Origin: an uncultured Kiritimatiellota bacterium
GTDB taxonomy: Bacteria; Verrucomicrobiota; Kiritimatiellia; RFP12; UBA1067
Length of the DNA: 27,271 bases
Direction of reading: 5' to 3'
Assembly: GCA_934667425.1 (NCBI GenBank)
Contig: CAKULV010000043.1
Span: 1-27,271, forward strand
Shown: positions 1-7,520 of the stretch, piece after piece
How the letters are laid out: each line of letters begins with the position of its first letter
How positions within the stretch are numbered: the first letter of the stretch is position 1
Translations under genes and position numbers: made by a program
Notes under the pieces: model-generated
Seen by the model: the letters and a program-made list of their open reading frames with translations, nothing else
Databases searched by the model: none
Told to the model about the DNA's origin: nothing

Positions 1-142
1 CGTGGACGGCCATGTCGTGCGTCTCGCGCTGGCCCGAGTCGGTATAGTAGGCGCCGAGGAGCACGCTGATCGTCGGCACGGGTTCGGCCGCCGCGACCGG
101 CAGGCTCGCGAGGAAAAGGGCTAACAGCGCGAAGCGGGCCAT
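1..142 (-). CDS. Secreted protein of unknown function, N-terminal part only
   Basis: The reading frame opens at an ATG (142-140) and runs off the left edge of the window, so only 47 codons are seen. An AGGAG ribosome binding site lies about 5 nt upstream of the ATG. The first 20 or so residues are a clear Sec signal peptide: a short positive start (MAR), a hydrophobic core (FALLALFLASLPV) and a small-residue AAA cleavage region. The visible mature part (from AEPVPTISVLLGAYY) is not one I recognise. Nothing can be said of function beyond export from the cytoplasm. It is transcribed divergently from the toxin-antitoxin-like pair that follows. The start and signal peptide are seen directly; that this is a real gene is inferred from signal peptide plus RBS. 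Confidence 0.7.
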   Translation of the reverse strand, partial: MARFALLALFLASLPVAAAEPVPTISVLLGAYYTDSGQRETHDMAVH

Positions 143-366
143 TCTCTCTCCTCTATATATAGGGCAAGCGCCATGACGATGTGTTTCTTCCGTTTCATGC
201 CTGTTATTTTATCACAACGGACCGATTCCCGTAAACCTGAATTCCCCTGCTGTAGCTTACCCATTTTCGCCCTCGCCAGCATTGACTTTTGAGCGGTCAA
301 TATGCTATATTGCCATAATCTTCTTTTAGGTGGATTGTACACTTGAACGGGAAGGAGGCAAGAAAA
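143..366. other. Divergent intergenic region
   Basis: This 224-nt stretch separates the minus-strand secreted protein from the plus-strand toxin-antitoxin-like pair. It is more AT-rich than the flanks and holds the RBS of each neighbour and a probable plus-strand promoter (282-311). A TATATATAG run (155-163) just upstream of the minus-strand RBS might belong to that gene's control region. I see no convincing gene in it. Confidence 0.6.
282..311 (+). promoter_or_regulatory. Probable sigma-70-type promoter of the toxin-antitoxin-like pair
   Basis: A TTGACT -35 box (282-287) and a TATATT -10 box (306-311) are separated by 18 nt. The start codon of the first gene follows 55 nt downstream. Prediction from consensus only. 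Confidence 0.5.
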
Positions 367-564
367 ATGGCAACATCGAGCATAACGGCGAACTTCAGGA
401 TCAAAGATCCAAAGATGGCCAAGGCGTTCGTAAACGCGCTGTGTTCCGATTCGGTGCGCGAACCGAATCTGCCGCGCGTCATGGAGACTCATTTCGAGTC
501 CCCAAAAGCGGAGCGCGACTTCTTTTTGAAGGGGCCATACGCAACAGGAGTTCGGCAACGGTGA
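367..564 (+). CDS. Small antitoxin-like protein, first gene of a TA-like pair
   Basis: This gene encodes 65 residues starting ATSSITANFRIKDPKM. I chose ATG 367 because a perfect AGGAGG (353-358) sits 8 nt upstream; a TTG at 343 in the same frame has no RBS. The N-terminus (T-S-S-I-T-x-N-F, then a helix ending KAFVNAL) resembles small proteins that sit directly before GNAT acetyltransferase genes in many gut bacteria, where they are thought to act as antitoxins with a short strand-helix-helix fold. The stop codon overlaps the GTG of the acetyltransferase gene by 4 nt (GTGA), so translation is probably coupled. An antitoxin role is inferred from size, gene order and overlap. The sequence alone does not prove a DNA-binding domain. 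Confidence 0.6.
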   Translation: MATSSITANFRIKDPKMAKAFVNALCSDSVREPNLPRVMETHFESPKAERDFFLKGPYATGVRQR

Positions 565-1151
565 GCGGCTATACCATCAGAAAGGTTTCCGAACTCGCGG
601 CAGAATATGGCGAGGATTTCGTCAACCGCGTGACGAAGTCCTTTTCTTGCCGTTTTAATGATGAGGTAGATAATTTCCTGAAGCGCAACTCCCTTGACTT
701 CGCAAGGCGCAAAGTCTCTGTGACGGAACTCGTATTCGACAATGAAAGCCAATTGTGCGCCGGGTACTTCACATTGGCGGTGAAGCCGATCCAGATTCCG
801 GCGTCTGCGCTTTCTTCCACGCAGCGCAAGCGAATTGAGCGATTCTCGAAACTCGACCCTTTGACAGATTCCTATACCGTCGCGGCGTATCTGATTGCGC
901 AATTCGGCAAGAACTTCAATACGGATGGCAATGTCATCTCCGGGGCGGAACTGCTTGCGTTCGCCATCAACCATATCCGCCGCGCTCAGGATGAAGTCGG
1001 CGGACAAATCGTGTTCCTTGAAATGGAGCATGGCAACAGCAAGCTTGAGTCCTTCTACGGCAATTGCGGATTCAACAAGTTTGCCGTCCGTGACACAACC
1101 GAGAACGGGAAGCCTATCACCTACGACCAGTTGTTTCTGTTCCTCAAGTAG
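561..1151 (+). CDS. GNAT-family acetyltransferase, candidate toxin of a TA-like pair
   Basis: From the GTG at 561 this encodes 196 residues. An AGGAG (546-550) lies 10 nt upstream and the start overlaps the previous stop as GTGA. The frame stays open upstream to 330, but those 77 codons lie over the small protein in another frame and look like a shadow. The C-terminal third has GNAT features: a long helix (GAELLAFAINHIRRAQ), a strand (GGQIVFLEMEHG) and the N-x-K-L-x-x-F-Y-x-x-x-G-F motif typical of the acetyl-CoA-binding end. The classical Q/R-x-x-G-x-G/A loop is not evident at the expected place, where NVISGAELL occurs instead. GNAT toxins of TA systems acetylate aminoacyl-tRNAs; whether this one does is unknown. 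A stand-alone acetyltransferase is the alternative. Confidence 0.6.
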   Translation: MSGYTIRKVSELAAEYGEDFVNRVTKSFSCRFNDEVDNFLKRNSLDFARRKVSVTELVFDNESQLCAGYFTLAVKPIQIPASALSSTQRKRIERFSKLDPLTDSYTVAAYLIAQFGKNFNTDGNVISGAELLAFAINHIRRAQDEVGGQIVFLEMEHGNSKLESFYGNCGFNKFAVRDTTENGKPITYDQLFLFLK

Positions 1152-1464
1152 CAATCTTCAACAATCGTGGAAACTGAAATGAAAAGACAAAGCCAATAAA
1201 CAGTTAAAACGATAAGGCGGGAGAAATCCGCCGAACAACAATTTGCAATGCTGCAAGCAGTCGTACTAGGGAATCCTGAGAAAATTCTGGCGACACTTGG
1301 CAGGTAAGCGTGTACACGCTTCCTCCCTTCGTGTTCCAGACAGGCAATCTCAGGGCCTCCTAGTAGACACGGAGGGAGGATTTCTTTTCAAGTATGACTG
1401 TAAGTTGCTAATGGCACAGATAAGACATCACCTTGTCGGCATGAACGAAAAAGGCTTATAGGCA
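1152..1464 (+). other. 313-nt structured intergenic region, possible noncoding RNA or leader
   Basis: No credible gene lies here. The stretch is rich in base-pairing potential. A small hairpin GGCGG/CCGCC lies at 1217-1233. A 7-bp plus 6-bp interrupted helix pairs 1264-1280 with 1349-1365. A 16-bp perfect palindrome lies at 1306-1321. A 14-bp helix with one G-U pairs 1321-1334 with 1367-1380, and a T-rich run follows at 1381-1388. The two long helices interlock (order A, B, A', B'), as in a pseudoknot or a switch between structures. The FRG gene starts 77 nt beyond the T-run. All pairings were read by eye. Confidence 0.55.
1306..1321. repeat. Perfect 16-bp palindrome
   Basis: The sequence AAGCGTGTACACGCTT is its own reverse complement with no spacer. 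It could be an operator for a dimeric regulator such as the antitoxin-like protein just upstream, or the tip of an RNA structure. Confidence 0.8.
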
Positions 1465-2442
1465 ATGAACGATCAACCGAAAACTGGTACGATAGGACTG
1501 CACTCATGGCGTGACTTCACCAAAGTCATGAAGATTATGGGCGCGGGTAAGTGGATTTATCGTGGGCACAAATCCGTGACCTATCATCTTGATAGTGGTC
1601 TCGATAGATATGTCAAGGACATTGTTGCAGCGCGGAATAATCGCGGTATCAAGACAGATAAAAAATCATTAGCGCGCGCGTTACCAAGGGCGGAACATTT
1701 CGCCATTGCAAACTTCAGAGCCAAGGCAGAGGAGTTTCATGAATGGACTACAAACGTATCTGCGCTACTCGCCATGCAGCATTACGGAGCAAAAACGCGG
1801 TTTCTTGATTTTACGACATCCATAATGGTTGCCTTGTTCTTTGCATACGAAGAAAAGATGACGGGCGAGGAGCGTGCGATATACGCTGTCAACTACAGGA
1901 CGATCATTGAGCATGGTGGATGGAGAGAGCGGTATTTGACGTATGCAAACAGGTCGGATCTGAAAGATAGAGGAGACGAGGAGGCATGGTGGGAACTGGA
2001 ATCGCAGATCGAGAATTATTACTTCCAGAAGTTCATGTTGGAAGAAGCTGAGAAGATCATCAATAATGGACATAGTACCTTTGGCAAAGGAATCATACCG
2101 CTGTACAAAGCGTGTTTCAACAAGCGGCAGATGGCCCAATCCGGCGTTGAACTGATGCCTTGTACATTTGACGGGTTCGTTAACAACCTTGCCGCAGTTC
2201 TTGGTGTGGATATGAGATTAGTTGACGATCCGCCAAATGCTGGGGTGACAGACGTTTCCCACATGACGGATGTTGAGAAGCACTTTCCGACATCACTCAT
2301 AAAATTCGTATTTGATCCAAAAATGGAGGATGAAGCATGGCGAATGCTTGATCAGGCGAACATCAACGCATCGACCATCTATCCAGACCTCGTCGGCATC
2401 GCTAAGAGCGTTCGCTATAACGAAGGGATATTAGGGCTGTGA
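1465..2442 (+). CDS. FRG-domain protein
   Basis: This gene encodes 325 residues. It carries the hallmarks of the FRG domain: W-I-Y-R-G-H near residues 30-35 and, around residues 103-127, M-Q-H-Y-G-A-x-T-R-x-L-D-F-T-T-S followed by V-A-L-F-F-A. FRG domains are found in many bacterial, phage and plasmid proteins, often in accessory regions; their biochemical activity is not established to my knowledge. There is no signal peptide, so the protein is cytoplasmic. ATG 1465 has no good Shine-Dalgarno sequence, but no better start is visible. A structured stretch lies just upstream, and the stop codon overlaps the start of the giant secreted protein by 4 nt. Base composition is AT-richer than the housekeeping genes, which suggests acquisition by transfer. 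Confidence 0.85.
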   Translation: MNDQPKTGTIGLHSWRDFTKVMKIMGAGKWIYRGHKSVTYHLDSGLDRYVKDIVAARNNRGIKTDKKSLARALPRAEHFAIANFRAKAEEFHEWTTNVSALLAMQHYGAKTRFLDFTTSIMVALFFAYEEKMTGEERAIYAVNYRTIIEHGGWRERYLTYANRSDLKDRGDEEAWWELESQIENYYFQKFMLEEAEKIINNGHSTFGKGIIPLYKACFNKRQMAQSGVELMPCTFDGFVNNLAAVLGVDMRLVDDPPNAGVTDVSHMTDVEKHFPTSLIKFVFDPKMEDEAWRMLDQANINASTIYPDLVGIAKSVRYNEGILGL

Positions 2443-5400
2443 AAACTAAGAACCGCATTCAACAGTCAAAGTACATTTTGACTGGATTTGTGATGACGCT
2501 TGCGGCTGTATTGGGTGCGGCAACATACACCGAAACAGTTGACGGCATCATCTGGACTTACACAGTCTTGAATGGCGAGGCATCGGTTGGTGGTGGATCT
2601 TCTTCACCGCCAGCCGTTTCTGCTAGCACTTCAGGAGCTATTGTAATACCGTCCACGCTTGGTGGCAGACCCGTTACAAGCATCGGAAATTCTGCGTTCA
2701 GAGATTGCAATAAACTTACGAGCGTGACGATACCAGGTGGTGTTACGAGCATAGAGGCTTATGCGTTCTCCGATTGTAGCCGACTAATGAGTGTAACGAT
2801 ACCAGACAGTGCGACGGGTATTGGAGAAGGATCGTTCAAAGGTTGCAGTCGCCTTTTGAACGTGACTATACCGGATAGTGTGACAAGCATCAAGTCCTCA
2901 GTGTTCTCAGGTTGCAGAGGGCTGACAAACGTAACGATACCTGATGGTGTGACCAGTATCGGTGCCTCAGCGTTCTCTGGTTGTAGTGGTCTGACGAATG
3001 TGTCAATACCAGATAGCGTGACCAGCATCGGATCAGATGCGTTCACTGGTTGTAGTGGGCTTACGAGCGTAACGATACCTGACAACGCGACGAGCATTGG
3101 ATCTTTTGCATTTTCCGGTTGCAGCGGGCTTACGAATGTTACGATAGATGCAGGTGTGATGAGTGTCGGGGTTTATGCGTTCAAAGATTGCAGTAGCCTG
3201 ACGAGCATGACTATACCAGACAGCGTGACGAGCATCGGGTTTTCTGCGTTCTCTGGCTGTAGCGGGCTTGAGGAGATTACGTTGCCATTCGTAGGAGCGC
3301 GGCGCGGAGAGAGCGGTTCGTCCGATTCGGTATTCGGCTACATATTCGGCTCGTCGTCCTACACCGGCGGAGCGGAGACTTGGCAATACTATTCGTCTAG
3401 TTCTTGCTATATTTGCTATATTCCGTCAAATATCAAGAAAGTTGTTGTTACCGACGATACCGTACTCGCGTATGGAGCGTTCAACCATTGCAGCAGCTTG
3501 ACGAGCGTAACAATACCCGATAGTGTGACGAGTATCGGGTACAGAGTGTTCTCTGGTTGCAGTAGCTTGACGAACGTGGTGATCGGCAATGGTGTGACAA
3601 GCATCGGGTACGAAACGTTTGACGGTTGCAGAGGTCTTACGAGCGTGACGATACCAGACAGCGTAACAAGTATTGGTAGCTATGCGTTTTCTGGTTGTAG
3701 CGGTCTTACGAGCGTGACGATACCAGACAGCGTAACAAGTATCGATAGTTATGCGTTTTCTGGTTGTAACGGTCTTGCAAGTGTGATGATAGGCGACGGC
3801 GTAACTAGCATTGGTTTCGATGCATTCTACGGTTGTAGCAGCATTCGGGATGTGACTATACCGCAATATGTCATAGACAGACGACGTATCTCGGGTGTTT
3901 TTTCGTCATCGTATTCATCCATTACGAATATCTCATACTCATCGGCAATCACCAACATCGGATATTCCGCGTTCGGTGATTGTACTGGCCTGATGAGTGT
4001 GACAATACCCGACAGCGTTATGAGTATTGGTCCTTCTGCGTTTTCTGGTTGTAGCGGGCTTACAAGTATAACGATATCGGACAGCGTGAAAAGCATCGGT
4101 GCTTTTGCGTTCTCTAATTGTACTAACCTTACGAGCGTAACGATACCCGACAGTGTTACGAGCATCGCTTCTTCGGCGTTTTATGATTGTAATAGTGCAC
4201 TTTTTGATACCGCAACGATTACTCAGGTAAAACTTGTCGATGGATGGGCGGTCGGTCCTACAGGGTCACTTCCTCTGGACTTGCATTTAACAGGCGTTCG
4301 TGGTATTGCAGACTCTGCGTTCTCAAACGGCACTAGTCTTACTAGTGTGACAATTCCCAACAGCGTAACTAGCATTGGTTCCGATGCATTCTACGGATGC
4401 AGCGGTCTGACGAGTGTGGCGATCAGCAATGGCGTGACAAGTATCGGGTGCCAAGCATTTTCTAGGTGTAGAGGACTTACGAGCGTGACGATACCAGATA
4501 GTGTTACGAGCATAGAGGCTTATGCGTTCTCACATTGCTACAATCTGACGAACATCGTTTTTTGTGGTGATGCACCGGTGATTGGAGATCATGCATTTTC
4601 GGATATCGCATCAGACTGTTGTGCGTATGTCAGGCGTGCCTCGACAGGCTGGGATGTTGATATTCCGGGCCCATGGCATGGCATCAGAATTGACTATCTT
4701 GAAAGGAGGGTAGTTTTTGATGCCTGTGGTGGAGAAGGTGGAACTAGTGTCTTTATGGATATAGGCTCCCCTATTGTTGTACCAATTGTGACGCGTACGG
4801 GCTACACATTTGTAGGTTGGTCTCCTAGCGTTGATACTTCTGTCCCTTCGCACGATGTGTCATATTTGGCTCAATGGACGCCAAACAAGTACAACGTGAC
4901 ATTTGATGCGAACGGCGGCACGGGGGGATGGAGTAGAAGTCTAGATTATGATTCAGTAATTCTTGCTCCAACTGTAGTACGAACTGGTTACACATTCATG
5001 GGGTGGTCGCCTAACGTAGCCGCGACGGTTCCGGCAAATGACGTTACGTATACAGCGCAATGGGAAATAAGCAGACATGTCATTACGTTTGATGCGAATG
5101 GTGGTATAGGAGGGACGAATATGGTTTTTGAACATGGCATGCCGCTTGTGACTCCTGAAGTGACTCGTACGAATTATGATTTCCGCTGTTGGTGTCAGTC
5201 CGCAAATGGTGGAACCGTTTGGCGGGATGGGATGTCGGTCACAAGTGACATGACGCTGTATGCGCAGTGGACGCTTCAGCCTAACGTATGGCTTTATGAT
5301 GTCGAGGACGGCAAGGCGCGAATAACGAGATATTCGACGCCGACTGGTGATATTATCGTCCCAGCAGAGATTGACGGATATCCGGTTACAGCAATTGCGG

Positions 5401-7169
5401 CAAGCGTATTCTCCTATCGTACGGGGCTGACGAGCGTAACGATTCCAGATGGCGTGACGAGTATTGATGATGAGTCGTTTCGCAATTGTAGCGCATTGAC
5501 TAATGTGTGGATTGGCAGCGGTGTGATGAACATTGGTACAAATGCATTTCGCGATTGCTATGCTCTGTTGAACGTTGAAATCGGCGGGGGTGTTACCGTT
5601 ATCGGCAATTCGGCGTTTCGTGGCTGCAGCAGACTGTCCGACATAACGATTCCAGCTGGCGTGAACACCATCGAGAACTACGCATTCGCGGAATGCAATA
5701 GTCTTGAGAATGTCGTCATTCCCGATAGCGTCGGCTTCATAGGGCCTTCCGCATTCTCTTCTTGCGGCGGTCTTACAAATGTGACAATAGGAACTGGCGT
5801 GACAAGGATTGGTTCGTATGCTTTTCGCTATTGTTCGCGACTCGTAACCGTAGTGTTTGAAGGCAAGTGTCCAAGTAACATGGGCAGCAGTGTATTTGGC
5901 GGCGTCTCGTCTGAATGCTGCGCATACATTCATCGCGCATCGAGGGGATGGGGAACTGTGATCCCTCGTTCTTGGAACGGAATTACACTTGATTATATCC
6001 AGCATGATGTGTTTTTTGTGGCAAATGGAGGGACATGTAATGTCTCATCGGTGAGCGTTGCCGACGGCTTGCCCATAGGGATATTGCCAACTCCCGTGTT
6101 AACGAATGCCGTTTTTCTTGGATGGTTTACGTCTGCGGATGGTGGTAGTCAGATGGATGAAGCGATGATTGTAACCCAAAGTACGACACTATATGCGCAT
6201 TGGTTACCACAGACGCTGGACGAAGCAATGGATGTTGATGTGTCGGTACGGCTTGCAACAAGCGAGGTCAATCCATGGATGCCGGTATTCGATTCAACAG
6301 CGAAAGTGGGTGATACAACGGCACGGAGCGGGGCGATTGGCGACAAGACGAACACTTGGATCACGGCCACGGTTTCTGGGGCGGGTACGATGTCGTTCTG
6401 GTTAAAGACCTCATGTGAATATGATGACGAAGAAAATGCCTTGGCGGCAGACAGACTTATGATTTACACGAACGGGGTTGAAATTGTGGAATGGCGCATG
6501 GATGGCGAGACGGATTGGACGCGGCGGGAAGTGTCATTCGCGGGAGGCGAGAACACGGTCAAATGGGTGTACTACAAAGATAAGAGTGGCGTGGGCGGCG
6601 AGGATTGCGCATGGGTGGATGGCGTGATGTGGACGCTGACAGACCCAATCCCGCCCATCGTGTCCGATAGCGAAGTGTTAACGGCATTGGCCGGAACAAC
6701 AGATGTGAATCTTACGGCAAACGTAACAAACGCGGCGCAGTATACCGCCTATCGTGCTTGGGCGCTGTCAGTGACTAATGACACGACAACGGCGCAGATG
6801 GTAAAGGAATCCACAAGAACATGGCTTTCCTATGCGTTTGCCGCAGATGCCCTCATCGACAAGGAACTCACATCTGACGACGTGAAGATAGAATCGTTCA
6901 CGCCCGCATCAACAGACGGCAAGTTTGAGTTTACTGTAAGCGTCAAGGATGTAAACATCGGCGGCGGTTCGGTTGCTGTGGAAACGCTAAAAGAGAACTT
7001 GAAGAAGGTGCTTGGCATTGAGGGTTCGGCGACGCTCTCGCCGGGTGGTTTCTCATCCGACAACATCGACATAACCTTTGATACACCAGTTGATGGCAAG
7101 GCGCGATTTATCGTTTCGCCGCCAGCCGATGCGGGTAGCTCGTTCTTCATGCGCGTTAAGGTGAAGTAG
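2439..7169 (+). CDS. Giant secreted BspA-like leucine-rich-repeat surface protein
   Basis: This gene encodes 1576 residues. The GTG start overlaps the FRG stop (GTGA), with AAGGGA about 10 nt upstream. Residues 1-29 form a signal peptide with the core ILTGFVMTLAAVLGAA. Residues about 68-727 hold roughly 23 LRR_5 (BspA/TpLRR) units of 23 residues, consensus LTSVTIPDSVTSIGxxAFxGC, broken by three non-repeat inserts. Residues about 758-947 hold three InlB B-repeat-like modules (F-D-A-N-G-G to A-Q-W). About 7 more LRR units (955-1165) and a fourth B-repeat-like module (about 1188-1257) follow. A beta-sandwich-like domain (about 1261-1401; FWLKTSCE, WVDGVMW) and a C-terminal domain ending SSFFMRVKVK complete the protein. 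BspA-type LRRs often mediate adhesion to host proteins or other cells. No LPXTG or transmembrane anchor is visible. Adhesin function is inferred. Confidence 0.9.
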   Translation: MKTKNRIQQSKYILTGFVMTLAAVLGAATYTETVDGIIWTYTVLNGEASVGGGSSSPPAVSASTSGAIVIPSTLGGRPVTSIGNSAFRDCNKLTSVTIPGGVTSIEAYAFSDCSRLMSVTIPDSATGIGEGSFKGCSRLLNVTIPDSVTSIKSSVFSGCRGLTNVTIPDGVTSIGASAFSGCSGLTNVSIPDSVTSIGSDAFTGCSGLTSVTIPDNATSIGSFAFSGCSGLTNVTIDAGVMSVGVYAFKDCSSLTSMTIPDSVTSIGFSAFSGCSGLEEITLPFVGARRGESGSSDSVFGYIFGSSSYTGGAETWQYYSSSSCYICYIPSNIKKVVVTDDTVLAYGAFNHCSSLTSVTIPDSVTSIGYRVFSGCSSLTNVVIGNGVTSIGYETFDGCRGLTSVTIPDSVTSIGSYAFSGCSGLTSVTIPDSVTSIDSYAFSGCNGLASVMIGDGVTSIGFDAFYGCSSIRDVTIPQYVIDRRRISGVFSSSYSSITNISYSSAITNIGYSAFGDCTGLMSVTIPDSVMSIGPSAFSGCSGLTSITISDSVKSIGAFAFSNCTNLTSVTIPDSVTSIASSAFYDCNSALFDTATITQVKLVDGWAVGPTGSLPLDLHLTGVRGIADSAFSNGTSLTSVTIPNSVTSIGSDAFYGCSGLTSVAISNGVTSIGCQAFSRCRGLTSVTIPDSVTSIEAYAFSHCYNLTNIVFCGDAPVIGDHAFSDIASDCCAYVRRASTGWDVDIPGPWHGIRIDYLERRVVFDACGGEGGTSVFMDIGSPIVVPIVTRTGYTFVGWSPSVDTSVPSHDVSYLAQWTPNKYNVTFDANGGTGGWSRSLDYDSVILAPTVVRTGYTFMGWSPNVAATVPANDVTYTAQWEISRHVITFDANGGIGGTNMVFEHGMPLVTPEVTRTNYDFRCWCQSANGGTVWRDGMSVTSDMTLYAQWTLQPNVWLYDVEDGKARITRYSTPTGDIIVPAEIDGYPVTAIAASVFSYRTGLTSVTIPDGVTSIDDESFRNCSALTNVWIGSGVMNIGTNAFRDCYALLNVEIGGGVTVIGNSAFRGCSRLSDITIPAGVNTIENYAFAECNSLENVVIPDSVGFIGPSAFSSCGGLTNVTIGTGVTRIGSYAFRYCSRLVTVVFEGKCPSNMGSSVFGGVSSECCAYIHRASRGWGTVIPRSWNGITLDYIQHDVFFVANGGTCNVSSVSVADGLPIGILPTPVLTNAVFLGWFTSADGGSQMDEAMIVTQSTTLYAHWLPQTLDEAMDVDVSVRLATSEVNPWMPVFDSTAKVGDTTARSGAIGDKTNTWITATVSGAGTMSFWLKTSCEYDDEENALAADRLMIYTNGVEIVEWRMDGETDWTRREVSFAGGENTVKWVYYKDKSGVGGEDCAWVDGVMWTLTDPIPPIVSDSEVLTALAGTTDVNLTANVTNAAQYTAYRAWALSVTNDTTTAQMVKESTRTWLSYAFAADALIDKELTSDDVKIESFTPASTDGKFEFTVSVKDVNIGGGSVAVETLKENLKKVLGIEGSATLSPGGFSSDNIDITFDTPVDGKARFIVSPPADAGSSFFMRVKVK
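3636..3778 (+). repeat. Near-identical tandem 69-bp LRR units
   Basis: Two consecutive LRR_5 units (LTSVTIPDSVTSIGSYAFSGCSG and the next, with D for G and N for S) are almost identical at the DNA level, differing at only a few bases. Most other units in the gene have diverged at synonymous sites, so this pair looks like a recent duplication or a gene-conversion product. Confidence 0.75.
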
Positions 7170-7458
7170 CCAAGTTGCAATAGGTATCGCATAGTACATA
7201 GGAGTTACTACGGTGCACAGTATTTGACGAACGGGTCCCTCTCGATAGAACCTACATTTTTGATTGGGTGCACACTATTCTAACGAATCGCGCGGCTTAA
7301 GAAAATAGTAATGCGTCACTGAACAGCGTGGTATAGAAACTCCGAGGGTTGGCAAAGGGGCTCCGCTACCGCTGCGCCTGACGCTTCGCGCCATCCAGCC
7401 TCGTGCCAGCAAACATTTCTCATTTTTTGATTTTGCCCCAGGGCCCCAACTGGAATCG
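7170..7458. other. Intergenic region after the surface-protein gene
   Basis: No gene is evident. Two imperfect direct repeats beginning GGTGCACA and ending ACGAA start at 7212 and 7267. The stretch 7350-7415 has interrupted pairing (TTGGC/GCCAA-like ends with GGCT/AGCC inside). No T-tailed terminator for the upstream gene is seen. This is where the AT-richer accessory segment meets the GC-rich purM operon, so it may be an insertion boundary. Confidence 0.5.
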
Positions 7459-7487
7459 TTGCAATCTTCTGCGAAAAATGATATACT
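7459..7487 (+). promoter_or_regulatory. Promoter of purM
   Basis: A TTGCAA -35 box (7459-7464), a 17-nt spacer and a TATACT -10 box (7482-7487) are present. Transcription would begin near 7494. Confidence 0.65.
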
Positions 7488-7520
7488 TAAAGCGTTTTTA
7501 ATCTCTACATGGAGCGTCTT

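Noticed and set aside
121..198. 25-codon minus-strand frame overlapping the start of the secreted-protein gene (begins MKRKKHIV), as a leader peptide
   Set aside because: There is no Shine-Dalgarno sequence before its ATG, and the overlap with the main start may be accidental.
330..560. N-terminal extension of the GNAT gene to 330
   Set aside because: These codons overlap the small antitoxin-like gene in another frame, and the extension is low-complexity. The GTG at 561 has an RBS and a GTGA overlap.
1201..1388. Known riboswitch, T-box, group II intron end or IscB/TnpB guide RNA
   Set aside because: I found none of the conserved core motifs of these families and no associated protein gene.
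2640..4560. CRISPR-like array in the regularly repeated DNA
   Set aside because: The 69-bp periodicity is coding LRR sequence in frame, with no constant repeat and unique spacer pattern. The same holds for the 63-bp array at 25657-26016.
4953..6005. 350-codon minus-strand open frame inside the surface-protein gene
   Set aside because: It is opposite the repeat array; repetitive sequence keeps several frames open. No RBS or domain is seen.
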